Origin: Parabacteroides timonensis
GTDB lineage: Bacteria > Bacteroidota > Bacteroidia > Bacteroidales > Tannerellaceae
NCBI RefSeq assembly: GCF_900128505.1
Contig: NZ_LT669941.1
Location: forward strand, 3,156,420-3,220,419
Direction: 5' to 3'
Length of the DNA: 64,000 bases
Shown here: positions 42,934 to 51,630 of the stretch, one piece after another
Position numbering within the stretch: position 1 is the first letter of the stretch
Layout of the letters: each line of letters starts with the position of its first letter
Notes under the pieces: model-generated
Databases searched by the model: none
What the model was told of the DNA's origin: nothing
The model's input: only the letters and a program-made list of their open reading frames with translations
Made by a program: the position numbers and the translations under genes

Positions 42934-43596
42934 ATGAAACATCAAGAAGCCGCTTTGGTATGCTTCTCCGGTGGACAAGACTCCACGACCTGCCTTTTCT
43001 GGGCGAAGAAGCATTTTACACGTGTAGAAGCCGTATGTTTTACTTACGGTCAGAAACACTCTCTAGAAATTGATATTGCACGTAAGATTGTTGCAGACGC
43101 CAATGTCCCGTTCCAGTTACTAGACGTTTCCCTGATCAGCCAACTGGCTCCCAACTCGCTGACAGACACTTCTATCACGATGGATGAAGACAAACCCGCC
43201 GACAGTTATCCGAACACATTCGTCCCCGGCAGAAACATGGTATTCCTCACCTTCGCCGCCATTATGGCACGAAGCAAAGGTATCTTTCACCTCGTTACGG
43301 GTGTTTCGGAAGCTGACTTCAGTGGATACCCGGATTGCCGTGACACCTTTGTCCGATCGTTGAATGTGACGCTCAATCTTGCCATGGACGAACAGTTCGT
43401 GATCCACACACCGCTGATGGACCGCGATAAGAGCGAAGTATGGCAACTCTCCGACGAACTGGGGGTATTCGACCTGGTTCGCACACAGACACTGACCTGC
43501 TACAACGGAGTCCCTGCCGATGGTTGCGGCCATTGCCCCGCTTGCAAGTTGCGCAAAGAAGGACTGGAGAAATACCTTAAAAAGAAGAAGAAATAA
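42934..43596 (+). CDS. queC: 7-cyano-7-deazaguanine synthase
   Basis: A 220-aa enzyme of queuosine biosynthesis that converts 7-carboxy-7-deazaguanine to preQ0 using ATP and ammonia. The PP-loop FSGGQDSTTCLFWA is at residues 9-22. A zinc site of four cysteines is near the C-terminus (TCYNGVPADGCGHCPACKLRKEG). Start ATG 42934 is taken because MKHQEAALVCFSGG is the family start. queF begins 4 bp after the stop codon. queD and queE are not in this window. Confidence 0.97.
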   Translation: MKHQEAALVCFSGGQDSTTCLFWAKKHFTRVEAVCFTYGQKHSLEIDIARKIVADANVPFQLLDVSLISQLAPNSLTDTSITMDEDKPADSYPNTFVPGRNMVFLTFAAIMARSKGIFHLVTGVSEADFSGYPDCRDTFVRSLNVTLNLAMDEQFVIHTPLMDRDKSEVWQLSDELGVFDLVRTQTLTCYNGVPADGCGHCPACKLRKEGLEKYLKKKKK

Positions 43597-43600
43597 AATT

Positions 43601-44065
43601 ATGGATACAAGAAAAGAAGAAAACGAACTGCACCTGCTGGGCGGTTCTACCGAATATAAACAGGATTATGCCCCTGAAGTGCTCGAAGCATTCACCAACA
43701 AACATCCCGGCAACGATTACTGGGTACGTTTCAACTGCCCTGAATTTACGAGCCTTTGCCCGATCACTGGACAGCCGGACTTTGCCACGATACACATCGA
43801 CTATATCCCCGATGTAAAGATGGTTGAAAGCAAAAGTTTGAAATTATACCTGTTCAGCTTCCGCAGCCACGGCGCTTTCCATGAAGACTGTGTAAACATT
43901 ATCATGAAAGACCTGATCCAATTAATGGACCCGAAGTATATCGAAGTGACAGGAATCTTCACCCCGCGGGGCGGCATCAGCATTTATCCGTACTGCAACT
44001 ACGGACGACCGGGAACAAAATACGAAGCTTTGGCCGAAAAACGCCTTTTCTGTCATAATCAATAA
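43601..44065 (+). CDS. queF: preQ0 reductase (NADPH-dependent nitrile reductase)
   Basis: A 154-aa type I QueF, which reduces preQ0 to preQ1, the step after QueC. The catalytic Cys is in SLCPITGQPDFATIHIDY, followed by the substrate and NADPH region VESKSLKLYLFSFRSHGAFHEDC and the C-terminal TPRGGISIYPYCNYG. Start ATG 43601 fits the short form of the family; the frame is open further upstream but overlaps queC. Together queC-queF supply two adjacent steps of tRNA queuosine modification. Confidence 0.97.
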   Translation: MDTRKEENELHLLGGSTEYKQDYAPEVLEAFTNKHPGNDYWVRFNCPEFTSLCPITGQPDFATIHIDYIPDVKMVESKSLKLYLFSFRSHGAFHEDCVNIIMKDLIQLMDPKYIEVTGIFTPRGGISIYPYCNYGRPGTKYEALAEKRLFCHNQ

Positions 44066-44110
44066 GTCAGTTTTTTAGACAAACTGATTACAACGTGGCA
44101 AATAATTACG

Positions 44111-44118
44111 TAGCTTTG
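44111..44118 (+). promoter_or_regulatory. -7 element for the gene at 44155
   Basis: TAGCTTTG, an exact match, 36 nt before ATG 44155. A TCAGTTT/AAACTGA hairpin at about 44067-44087, without a T run, separates it from queF. Confidence 0.55.
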
Positions 44119-44154
44119 CAATTACTTAATTGTAAACCTAAAATTATTTAGACC

Positions 44155-44940
44155 ATGAGGAAGAAAGACATTACTATCAAGACTGTACTGGCCGCAATGG
44201 CTTGTACAGCTTGTGTTAATCTAAGTGCACAACAGAAAGAGTATCCGCAACCCGAAAAGATGACTCCGGGCATGTCGGAATACTGGATTCCCCAACCCAA
44301 GATCGTAACGCCGGGAGATATCAAGACTAATTCGGCTCCATCGGATGCAATCGTCCTGTTCGACGGCAAAGACCTCTCTGCCTGGGAAAACACGAAAGGC
44401 GAACCGGCACAATGGACTGTTCACGACGGTGTATTTACTGTAAACAAGAAAACAGGCGATATCCAGACCAAGCAAAAATTCAACAATTACCAGTTACATA
44501 TCGAATGGTGCGTCCCTGAAAATATCACCGGAAAAAGCCAGGCACGCGGTAACAGCGGTATCTTTATGCAAGGAATGTATGAAGTACAGGTGCTCGACTG
44601 CTATAACAATGAAACATACGTGAACGGACAGACCGGAAGTATCTACAAACAGACACCGCCGTTGGCAAACGCCATGCGTAAGCCGGGAGAATGGAATGTA
44701 TACGATATTATCTACACTGCTCCGATATTCAAGGAAGACGGTACTTATCGCGTACCTCCGCGTATCACTGTTATCCAGAACGGCATCGTTTTGCAGAACA
44801 ACACGACGATCCTCGGAACAACCGAATATATCGGCTTCCCGAAAGTGATTCCTCACGGAGCCGGCCCGATCATCCTGCAGAGTCACGGTGATCCCAGCGA
44901 ACCGATCAGCTTCCGGAATATCTGGTTGAGAGAATTATAA
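44155..44940 (+). CDS. DUF1080 exported hydrolase-like protein
   Basis: A 261-aa protein with a signal-like N-terminus (about 1-24, VLAAMACTACVNLSAQQ). A DUF1080 domain fills about 60-261 (AIVLFDGKDLSAWENTKGEP, NYQLHIEWCVPE, RGNSGIFMQGMYEVQVLDCYNN, and the end EPISFRNIWLREL). Unlike the lipoprotein at 33843, it has no lipobox followed by a linker, and no oxidoreductase beside it. Probable role: binding or hydrolysis of a 3-keto-glycoside or related sugar. The substrate is unknown. Confidence 0.88.
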   Translation: MRKKDITIKTVLAAMACTACVNLSAQQKEYPQPEKMTPGMSEYWIPQPKIVTPGDIKTNSAPSDAIVLFDGKDLSAWENTKGEPAQWTVHDGVFTVNKKTGDIQTKQKFNNYQLHIEWCVPENITGKSQARGNSGIFMQGMYEVQVLDCYNNETYVNGQTGSIYKQTPPLANAMRKPGEWNVYDIIYTAPIFKEDGTYRVPPRITVIQNGIVLQNNTTILGTTEYIGFPKVIPHGAGPIILQSHGDPSEPISFRNIWLREL

Positions 44941-44968
44941 GAGTCAAGAAGTAAAGTGTTTACATACG

Positions 44969-45595
44969 ATGAAAACGAATAGTTTATTTAACATATGGTT
45001 GTTATTCTTTTGTGCAATCATCTTTTCTGGCTGCAATGATCATTTATTGAACGGTAAAGACAGCGAAGAGGAAGAAGACAATGAAGAAGTATGGTATGAC
45101 AGTATACCAGATGGAAACCGCTTTTCAAGAGGAAACACTTTACGATTCTATTATATAGATGGAAAGGGAAATGACCTCATTAACCCCACCGACTTGAAAA
45201 CTTATCCTGTCTCATGGAGTGAAGAGTTGGACAATCCGCTCGAACGTACTTACGACAATCTCCGCGATACCGAAAGCAACATCATTCGGTACAACGGCAA
45301 TCACAACTGGATATATTACGATTCGGAAGAAAAGCTTCACTACTGTACGGTAGGCGCATACGGAGATTCAAGATACAGTACCTATACGTTCCCTATCTAT
45401 GTGAACGGTGATACCGATAAAATGGAAATCACCTATAAATACACAGACCAAGACGTTATCGGAGGAAAATACTGGGGGAAGATTGTCTCCTGGAAATATA
45501 ACGGCACACATATCTATTCGGACGACGATGAACACGATAAAAAAATATTCATCCAAAAATCCGAAGGAAAAACAACCGTTTCTTTCAAACGATAA
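44969..45595 (+). CDS. uncharacterised lipoprotein
   Basis: A 208-aa lipoprotein. The signal ends IIFSGC (Cys near residue 22), followed by a very acidic stretch (DSEEEEDNEEVWYDS). The remainder is rich in Tyr and Asp and looks beta-stranded, with a possible Asp/His metal site in YSDDDEHDKKIF near the C-terminus. I recognise no family. It starts 28 bp after the DUF1080 gene and may share its transcript. A 101-bp hairpin element follows the stop codon. Confidence 0.7.
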   Translation: MKTNSLFNIWLLFFCAIIFSGCNDHLLNGKDSEEEEDNEEVWYDSIPDGNRFSRGNTLRFYYIDGKGNDLINPTDLKTYPVSWSEELDNPLERTYDNLRDTESNIIRYNGNHNWIYYDSEEKLHYCTVGAYGDSRYSTYTFPIYVNGDTDKMEITYKYTDQDVIGGKYWGKIVSWKYNGTHIYSDDDEHDKKIFIQKSEGKTTVSFKR

Positions 45596-45617
45596 ATGAT
45601 CAGATACAGTTCTTAAT

Positions 45618-45718
45618 TAAGGAACGCAGACGACGCAGAATACGCAGATAAACGCAGATATTTTTTATTTAAAGAAATCTGCGAGTTTTTGCGTATTCTG
45701 CGTCGTCTGCGTTCCTTA
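45618..45718. repeat. long hairpin element with ACGCAGA words
   Basis: A perfect 29-bp inverted repeat (45618-45646 with 45690-45718), with a second inner stem CGCAGAT (45653-45659) / ATCTGCG (45677-45683). The left arm and inner arm carry the CGCAGA word four times at 9-10-bp steps. MITE-like or a very large transcription-stop structure. The remaining 175 bp to the TolC gene show no further structure. Confidence 0.9.
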
Positions 45719-45893
45719 CTATGATATGATCCTATTTCAATGCCCCCTTGTTTCGTTTATCGGCAAAATCCCCGCTTTCGTCTATGAACCAACCTTCTAT
45801 TTCTATTCTAATTGTATAGGATTTTAATGCAAAGTAGTTTTGCTTCATAAAATAAAGGTAAAAAGATTGTTTAGGTCGCAAAACGAAAGCATT

Positions 45894-47249
45894 ATGAAAC
45901 AAGTATCTCTAATCATCCTCTCCTGCCTGCTTCTTCTGCCTGCCGGAATGAAAGCAGAAGACGACATGCCGAAGCAGTGGAAGCTTCGCGACTGTATTGA
46001 TTATGCATTGGAGCATAACATCACCATCCGTCGTAATCGTATCAATGTCGAAAGCACGCAGGAAGACGTAAAGACAGCGAAAGCGGATTTTCTCCCCTCT
46101 TTGAGCGGAAACATCAGCCAGCGCGTCGTAAACCGTCCGAACAGTGCCAGCGGAACCATCATCAGTGGTGATAACATCACGACCAGTGAAAGCAAAACCT
46201 CGTACAACGGTAGCTACGGTATCGATGCCAACTGGACTGTCTACAACGGAAGCAAGCGCGTGAACACTGTCAAACAACAACAGTTGAACACCCGCATGGC
46301 CGAACTTACCGTCGACCAGAGTGAAAACTCCATCGAGGAAAGTATCACCCAGCTATACGTACAAATACTGTATTCTGCCGAAGCAGTAAAAGTGAACGAA
46401 TCGACCCTGGAAGTAAGTCGGAAAGAGTTCGAACGTGGACAGGCATTATTCGACGCCGGAAGTATCGCGTCGAGCGACCTTGCCCAACTGGAAGCACAGG
46501 TGAGCAACGACAACTATCAGCTGGTGACTTCACAGACCACCCTGCAGAACTACAAACTGCAACTGAAGCAACTCCTCGAATTGGACGGTGATTTCGAAAT
46601 GAACCTTTACCTGCCACAACTGGACGACAGCAGCGTACTGATCCCGCTTCCCACCAAAGACGATGTTTATCAGACCGCTCTTAACCTGCGTCCCGAAATA
46701 GAGTCCGGAAAGCTGAATATAGAAGCCTCGGATATGAATATCAAGATTGCACGTGCCGGATACACCCCGACCCTCAGCCTCAGCGCAGGAATCGGAACAA
46801 CCAATGCCAACGGTAGTGATTTCAGTTTCAGCGAGCAAGTAAAACAAAACTGGAATAACTCACTTGGATTGACTTTAAGCATCCCTATTTTCGACAAGCG
46901 ACAGACCAAAAGTGCGATCAATAAGGCTAAATTACAACGGCAGACGAGCCAACTGGACCTGATGGATGAACAGAAAACGCTTTACAAGACGATCGAAAGT
47001 CTTTGGCTCAGTGCCAACAGCGCACAACAGCAATATGTAGCGGCCACCCAAAAGCTGAAAAGCACACAGGCCAGCTACACCCTCGTCAGCGAACAGTTCA
47101 ACCTGGGCATGAAGAACACTGTTGAGCTACTCACCGAAAAGAACAACCTGCTGAGTGCACAACAGGAAACGCTCCAGGCCAAATACACAGCCATACTCAA
47201 TGCCGGATTGCTGCGCTTCTACCAGGGAGAAGAGATCAATCTGCTCTAA
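45894..47249 (+). CDS. TolC-family outer-membrane efflux protein
   Basis: A 451-aa outer-membrane factor. A signal peptide (about 1-21) is followed by the typical duplicated OEP layout, with long alpha-helical coiled-coil stretches (ENSIEESITQLYVQILYSAEAVKVNEST) and the first-repeat start WKLRDCIDYALEHNITI. Start ATG 45894 is chosen because the upstream in-frame residues are not signal-like. It begins a five-gene run with MacA-, ATPase- and MacB-type genes, forming a tripartite exporter across the envelope. Confidence 0.93.
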   Translation: MKQVSLIILSCLLLLPAGMKAEDDMPKQWKLRDCIDYALEHNITIRRNRINVESTQEDVKTAKADFLPSLSGNISQRVVNRPNSASGTIISGDNITTSESKTSYNGSYGIDANWTVYNGSKRVNTVKQQQLNTRMAELTVDQSENSIEESITQLYVQILYSAEAVKVNESTLEVSRKEFERGQALFDAGSIASSDLAQLEAQVSNDNYQLVTSQTTLQNYKLQLKQLLELDGDFEMNLYLPQLDDSSVLIPLPTKDDVYQTALNLRPEIESGKLNIEASDMNIKIARAGYTPTLSLSAGIGTTNANGSDFSFSEQVKQNWNNSLGLTLSIPIFDKRQTKSAINKAKLQRQTSQLDLMDEQKTLYKTIESLWLSANSAQQQYVAATQKLKSTQASYTLVSEQFNLGMKNTVELLTEKNNLLSAQQETLQAKYTAILNAGLLRFYQGEEINLL

Positions 47250-47285
47250 GTAAATATCCAGGAACGAATAAAAAAAGATAAAGAT

Positions 47286-48494
47286 ATGAACAAGAAACTT
47301 ATTATCGGTATAATAGCCGTGGTGGTCGTAGCCGGAGGCATCTGGTTCTTCACTGGCAAATCGACGAAAGGCGGCATCAGGCTCGAAACATCCAAAGTGG
47401 GCCGCAGCTCCATCTCAAACACAGTGACGGCAACCGGAACAGTTGAGCCGGTTACAGAAGTCGAAGTCGGTACACAGGTGTCCGGTATCATCGACAAACT
47501 GTACGCTGACTACAACGACGTAGTGAAAGCCGGACAACTGATCGCAGAAATGGATAAAGTCAACCTGAAGGCAGAACTCGCTTCCGCCCAGGCACAGTTG
47601 GCCAGCAGCAAGAGCGAATATGAATACCAACAGAAAAATTATGCACGTAGCAAAGTTCTTTTCGACAAGAAACTGATTAGTGATTCTGATTACGAAACAG
47701 CCACTTACAACTACGAGAAATCGAAAGCTGCCTACGAGCAAAGCCAGGCTTCTATGGTGAAAGTGAATCGTAACCTCGAATACGCGACCATCACCAGCCC
47801 GATCGACGGGGTTGTCATCAACCGTGCAGTAGAAGAAGGACAGACGGTGGCTGCCGGCTTCGAAACCCCGACGCTGTTCACCATCGCAGCCGACCTGACG
47901 AAGATGCAGGTGATTGCCGACGTGGATGAAGCCGATATAGGCAATGTAGAAAACGGACAGCGCGTCAGCTTTACCGTCGACGCTTACCCGAACGACGTAT
48001 TCGAAGGAACAGTATGGCAGATCCGCCTGGGCGACAGCAGCAGTAGCAGCAGTTCGTCGACTTCCACTTCAACTGTCGTGACTTACGAAGTGGTTATCAC
48101 CGCCGATAATCCCGACCTGAAACTGAAACCGCGCCTGACGGCCAATATCACCATCTACACGCTCGAACGTGAAAATGTGCTGACAATCCCGACTAAATCG
48201 TTGCGTTTCGTTCCCGAAGAAGAACTCTTAATGGGCACCGGCCTGACCGCCGACAACAGTGCACAGGAAGCACCAACCGGCAAACGTATCGTCTGGGCTA
48301 AAGAAGGGCAACAACTCCATCCGAAAGTGATCACCGTAGGTTCAACCAGCGGTAATATGATCGAAGTAACCGAAGGATTGACCGAAGGTGAAGAGATAGC
48401 TGTAGATCTGACTTCCGATGCTCCTGCTCAGGCAGCAGCTACAGCAGAGAAGAGCCCGTTCATGCCAGGCCCTCCGGGAAGCAAGAAGAAGTAA
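47286..48494 (+). CDS. MacA-type periplasmic adaptor
   Basis: A 402-aa membrane-fusion protein. It has an N-terminal anchor helix (about 4-20), a barrel-sandwich and lipoyl part, a helical hairpin (AELASAQAQLASSKSEYEYQQKNYARSK and partner) and the lipoyl half-motif TITSPIDGVVINRAVEEGQTV. A Ser/Thr-only loop at about 249-262 (eight Ser, then STSTST) interrupts the beta-barrel domain. It bridges the TolC-like protein and the MacB-like permease. The stop codon abuts a repeat element. Confidence 0.93.
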   Translation: MNKKLIIGIIAVVVVAGGIWFFTGKSTKGGIRLETSKVGRSSISNTVTATGTVEPVTEVEVGTQVSGIIDKLYADYNDVVKAGQLIAEMDKVNLKAELASAQAQLASSKSEYEYQQKNYARSKVLFDKKLISDSDYETATYNYEKSKAAYEQSQASMVKVNRNLEYATITSPIDGVVINRAVEEGQTVAAGFETPTLFTIAADLTKMQVIADVDEADIGNVENGQRVSFTVDAYPNDVFEGTVWQIRLGDSSSSSSSSTSTSTVVTYEVVITADNPDLKLKPRLTANITIYTLERENVLTIPTKSLRFVPEEELLMGTGLTADNSAQEAPTGKRIVWAKEGQQLHPKVITVGSTSGNMIEVTEGLTEGEEIAVDLTSDAPAQAAATAEKSPFMPGPPGSKKK

Positions 48495-48525
48495 TTGAAA
48501 ATGGAGAATTGAAAATTGAAAATTA
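48493..48525. repeat. AATTGAAAATGGAG element, copy 2 (plus)
   Basis: Begins inside the stop codon of the adaptor gene and reads AATTGAAAATGGAGAATTGA followed by AATTGAAAATT words. It fills the 41-bp gap before the ATPase ATG at 48536. Inverted relative to copy 1 at 42821-42854. Confidence 0.85.
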
Positions 48526-48535
48526 CCAGACAGTA

Positions 48536-49276
48536 ATGAAAGAGATCATCAAACTAGATAATATCAAGCGCGATTTCCAGGTCGGCGACGAAACCGTCCA
48601 TGCTTTGCGAGGCGTCAGCTTCACAATTTATGAAGGCGAGTTCGTCACCATCATGGGAACCTCCGGCTCGGGGAAAAGTACGCTGCTGAATACGTTGGGA
48701 TGTCTCGACACACCGACCAAAGGCGAATACTACCTCGATGGCGTTTCAGTCCGTACGATGGGAAAGAACGCCCGCGCTACACTACGAAACCGCAAGATCG
48801 GCTTTGTATTCCAGAGCTACAACCTGTTGCCCAAAACAACTGCTGTTGAAAATGTGGAACTTCCGCTGATGTATAATCCCTCATACAGTGCCTCCGCCCG
48901 CCACCAGAAAGCCGTCGAAGCCCTGATGGCAGTCGGACTGGGTGACCGTCTGATGCACAAGAGTAATCAGATGTCCGGCGGACAGATGCAACGTGTAGCC
49001 ATCGCCCGTGCCCTGGTGAACGATCCGGCCGTGATCCTGGCCGACGAAGCAACCGGAAACCTCGATACACGCACGTCATTCGAGATACTGGTACTTTTCC
49101 AGAAGCTGCACGCCGAGGGACGTACCATCATCTTCGTAACGCATAACCCGGAGATCGCCCAATACAGCAGCCGCAACATCCAGTTGAGAGACGGCCATGT
49201 CACGGCAGATACGGTCAACACGAATATCCTGAATGCGGCAGAGGCCCTGGCCAAACTGCCTAAAAACGACGATTAA
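48536..49276 (+). CDS. MacB-type ABC ATPase
   Basis: A 246-aa stand-alone nucleotide-binding subunit of the LolD/MacB group. Walker A is GTSGSGKSTLLNTLG, signature MSGGQMQRVAIARAL, Walker B VILADEATGNLD, and H-loop IIFVTHNPE. The start is ATG 48536 (MKEIIKLDN); the in-frame TTG at 48509 lies inside the repeat element and is unlikely. The next gene encodes the permease 2 bp later. Confidence 0.95.
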   Translation: MKEIIKLDNIKRDFQVGDETVHALRGVSFTIYEGEFVTIMGTSGSGKSTLLNTLGCLDTPTKGEYYLDGVSVRTMGKNARATLRNRKIGFVFQSYNLLPKTTAVENVELPLMYNPSYSASARHQKAVEALMAVGLGDRLMHKSNQMSGGQMQRVAIARALVNDPAVILADEATGNLDTRTSFEILVLFQKLHAEGRTIIFVTHNPEIAQYSSRNIQLRDGHVTADTVNTNILNAAEALAKLPKNDD

Positions 49277-49278
49277 CA

Positions 49279-50499
49279 ATGAACGGAACAAACCTCATAA
49301 AAATAGCCCTCCGTGCCCTTGCAAACAACAAGTTGCGCGGCTTCCTGACCATGCTCGGCATCATCATCGGCGTAGCTTCCGTGATCACGATGCTGGCCAT
49401 CGGGCAAGGCTCCAAGCGGAGCATACAAGCCCAGATCAGCGAGATGGGTTCCAACATGATCATGATACATCCGGGAGCCGACATGCGCGGCGGTGTACGC
49501 CAGGATGCATCGGCCATGGAAACGCTGAAGCTGGAGGATTACCAGAACATTGTCGATGAAACCCGTTACATATCGGCGGTTTCCCCATCGGTCAACAGCA
49601 GCGGACAAGCCATTTACGGAGCCAATAATGCTCCCACAACGGTTTACGGTATCAGCCCGGATTACCTGGAAATACGACGTTACAAAGTAGGCGACGGAGA
49701 AATGTTCACCGAACAGGACATCCAGACAGCTGCCAAGGTATGCGTGGTCGGCAAAACCGTAGTCGACAATCTTTTCACCAATGGCGAAAGCCCCGTAGGC
49801 AAAGTCATTCGTTTTCAAAAATTACCTTTCCGCATCGTAGGTGTATTGGAAAGTAAAGGATACAACAGCATGGGAATGGACCAGGACGACCTAATCTTAG
49901 CTCCATACACAACTATTCAGAAAAAAGTCCTGGCCATCACCCATCTGCAAGGCATCACCTGTTCGGCCCTCAAAGAGGAATACACCGACCAGGCCATCGA
50001 TGAGATTACCGAAATACTGCGCCGCAACCATAAGTTGAAGGAAAGTGACGATGATGATTTTACCATCCGTAGTCAGCAGGAGTTGAGCACGATGTTGACA
50101 AGTACTACGGACATGATGACCGTGTTGTTGGCGGCTGTGGCCGGTATTTCGCTACTCGTTGGTGGTATTGGAATTATGAACATCATGTATGTCAGCGTCA
50201 CGGAACGTACCCGTGAGATCGGCCTCCGCATGAGTATCGGTGCCAAAGGAATCGACATCCTGGCACAGTTCCTCATCGAGTCTATCCTGATCAGCGTAAC
50301 AGGCGGACTGATAGGCGTGGTATTGGGCGTTGGGGCGGCCCTGGTCGTCAATGCGGCAGCTCACTTCCCTATCTATATACAACCGTGGAGCGTGATGCTG
50401 TCGTTTGCTGTCTGTACCGTCACCGGAGTATTCTTCGGATGGTACCCGGCTAAAAAAGCAGCCCAGCTCGACCCGATCGAAGCAATACGCTACGAATAA
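49279..50499 (+). CDS. MacB-type ABC permease (FtsX-like)
   Basis: A 406-aa permease. The first transmembrane helix (about 17-37, NKLRGFLTMLGIIIGVASVITMLAIG) is followed by a large periplasmic MacB core domain, then the FtsX domain with three helices (MTVLLAAVAGISLLVGGIGIMNIMYVSVTERTREIG, ILISVTGGLIGVVLGVGAALV, and the last near 380). It ends with PAKKAAQLDPIEAIRYE, the family C-terminus. In MacAB-TolC systems such permeases use ATP to drive export from the periplasm. The substrate is unknown; peptides, macrolides or lipids are known for the family. Confidence 0.94.
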   Translation: MNGTNLIKIALRALANNKLRGFLTMLGIIIGVASVITMLAIGQGSKRSIQAQISEMGSNMIMIHPGADMRGGVRQDASAMETLKLEDYQNIVDETRYISAVSPSVNSSGQAIYGANNAPTTVYGISPDYLEIRRYKVGDGEMFTEQDIQTAAKVCVVGKTVVDNLFTNGESPVGKVIRFQKLPFRIVGVLESKGYNSMGMDQDDLILAPYTTIQKKVLAITHLQGITCSALKEEYTDQAIDEITEILRRNHKLKESDDDDFTIRSQQELSTMLTSTTDMMTVLLAAVAGISLLVGGIGIMNIMYVSVTERTREIGLRMSIGAKGIDILAQFLIESILISVTGGLIGVVLGVGAALVVNAAAHFPIYIQPWSVMLSFAVCTVTGVFFGWYPAKKAAQLDPIEAIRYE

Positions 50500-50522
50500 T
50501 ATATCAGCTGTCAATTATTTAA

Positions 50523-50530
50523 TATCTTTG
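50523..50530 (+). promoter_or_regulatory. -7 element abutting the kinase start codon
   Basis: TATCTTTG with the ATG at 50536, five bases after it. The predicted transcription start is at or next to the ATG, suggesting leaderless mRNA. Confidence 0.5.
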
Positions 50531-50535
50531 TGATT

Positions 50536-51630
50536 ATGAAAGCAGAAGGAACAATACAGACACATCCCACTCCCCCTTTTCGGGGGATGGGTAGCCTCAT
50601 ACACATCGTTGCCTGGGGTATCCTGATCGGCCTGCCTTTTTTCTTTACGGGCAGAGAAACACAAGAAATAACCGTAGAAAGTTATATACGGTCCGTTATT
50701 GTTCCGCTCTCTTTCATGTTGGTATTTTATGTGAACTACTTCTTCCTGGTGAAGCACTTCCTGTTCTCCAAACACGGCTGGAAGTTCTTTCTCAGCAACG
50801 TAATCCTGATCGCGACAGCCATGGTCCTGGTGCACCTCCTGATGCACCTGTTGCCACCACCGGAATTTCACCGGCCGCGTCCGGCCAGGGAATTACAGGA
50901 AGTGATCGGTTTCTTCTTCGTCAACGCACTGCTTTACGGGCTGGTAGCCGGCCTGAGCGTAGCTATCAAGATGACGAACGGCTGGTATGCAGTCGAGTCG
51001 GCACGCCGCGAACTGGAGAAGAGTCGTGCCGAAGCTGAACTACAGAACCTGAAAAGCCAGCTTAACCCGCATTTTCTGTTCAACACGCTCAACAATATCT
51101 ACAGTCTGATCGCTTTCAGTCCCGAACGGGCACAGGAAGCCGTGCACGACCTGAGCCGCCTGCTCCGTTACGTACTCTACGAAAGCAGCCAACCGCTCGT
51201 CCTATTGGAAAAGGAGCTCGACTTCATCCGCAATTATGTGGAACTGATGCGTATCCGCCTGCCGGAAAATGTGGAACTGAAAACAGAAATATCCACCGTC
51301 CGCCCGGATGCCGAAATAGCCCCGCTCCTATTCATTTCGCTGATCGAAAATGCCTTTAAGCATGGCGTAAGCAATAACAAACCGTCGTACATCCATCTGG
51401 ATATCCACCAGACCGGCGACCTTGTTGTCTGCTGCCTGCGTAATAGCTATTTCCCCAAAGATGCAGAACAGGATAAAAGCGGTTCGGGCATAGGCATCAG
51501 CAACCTGCGAAAACGGTTGGCCCTGCTCTATCCCAACCGGCATATCTTCTCGTGCGGGATAGACGGCGACAGCTATTACAGCATGTTGGAACTGCAACTC
51601 GGAAGAGAACCTAAAAATGAAAGCGAATGA
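50536..51630 (+). CDS. LytS-type sensor histidine kinase
   Basis: A 364-aa kinase of the His_kinase (PF06580) type. Four hydrophobic segments in the first ~150 residues form the sensor membrane domain; there is no large periplasmic domain. The phospho-acceptor is His179 in LNPHFLFNTLNNIYS, and the N-box is ENAFKHGVSN with GSGIGISNLRKRL following. It overlaps the response regulator by 4 bp (ATGA at 51627). It may control the efflux genes upstream, though it has its own promoter; that link is inference. Confidence 0.93.
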   Translation: MKAEGTIQTHPTPPFRGMGSLIHIVAWGILIGLPFFFTGRETQEITVESYIRSVIVPLSFMLVFYVNYFFLVKHFLFSKHGWKFFLSNVILIATAMVLVHLLMHLLPPPEFHRPRPARELQEVIGFFFVNALLYGLVAGLSVAIKMTNGWYAVESARRELEKSRAEAELQNLKSQLNPHFLFNTLNNIYSLIAFSPERAQEAVHDLSRLLRYVLYESSQPLVLLEKELDFIRNYVELMRIRLPENVELKTEISTVRPDAEIAPLLFISLIENAFKHGVSNNKPSYIHLDIHQTGDLVVCCLRNSYFPKDAEQDKSGSGIGISNLRKRLALLYPNRHIFSCGIDGDSYYSMLELQLGREPKNESE

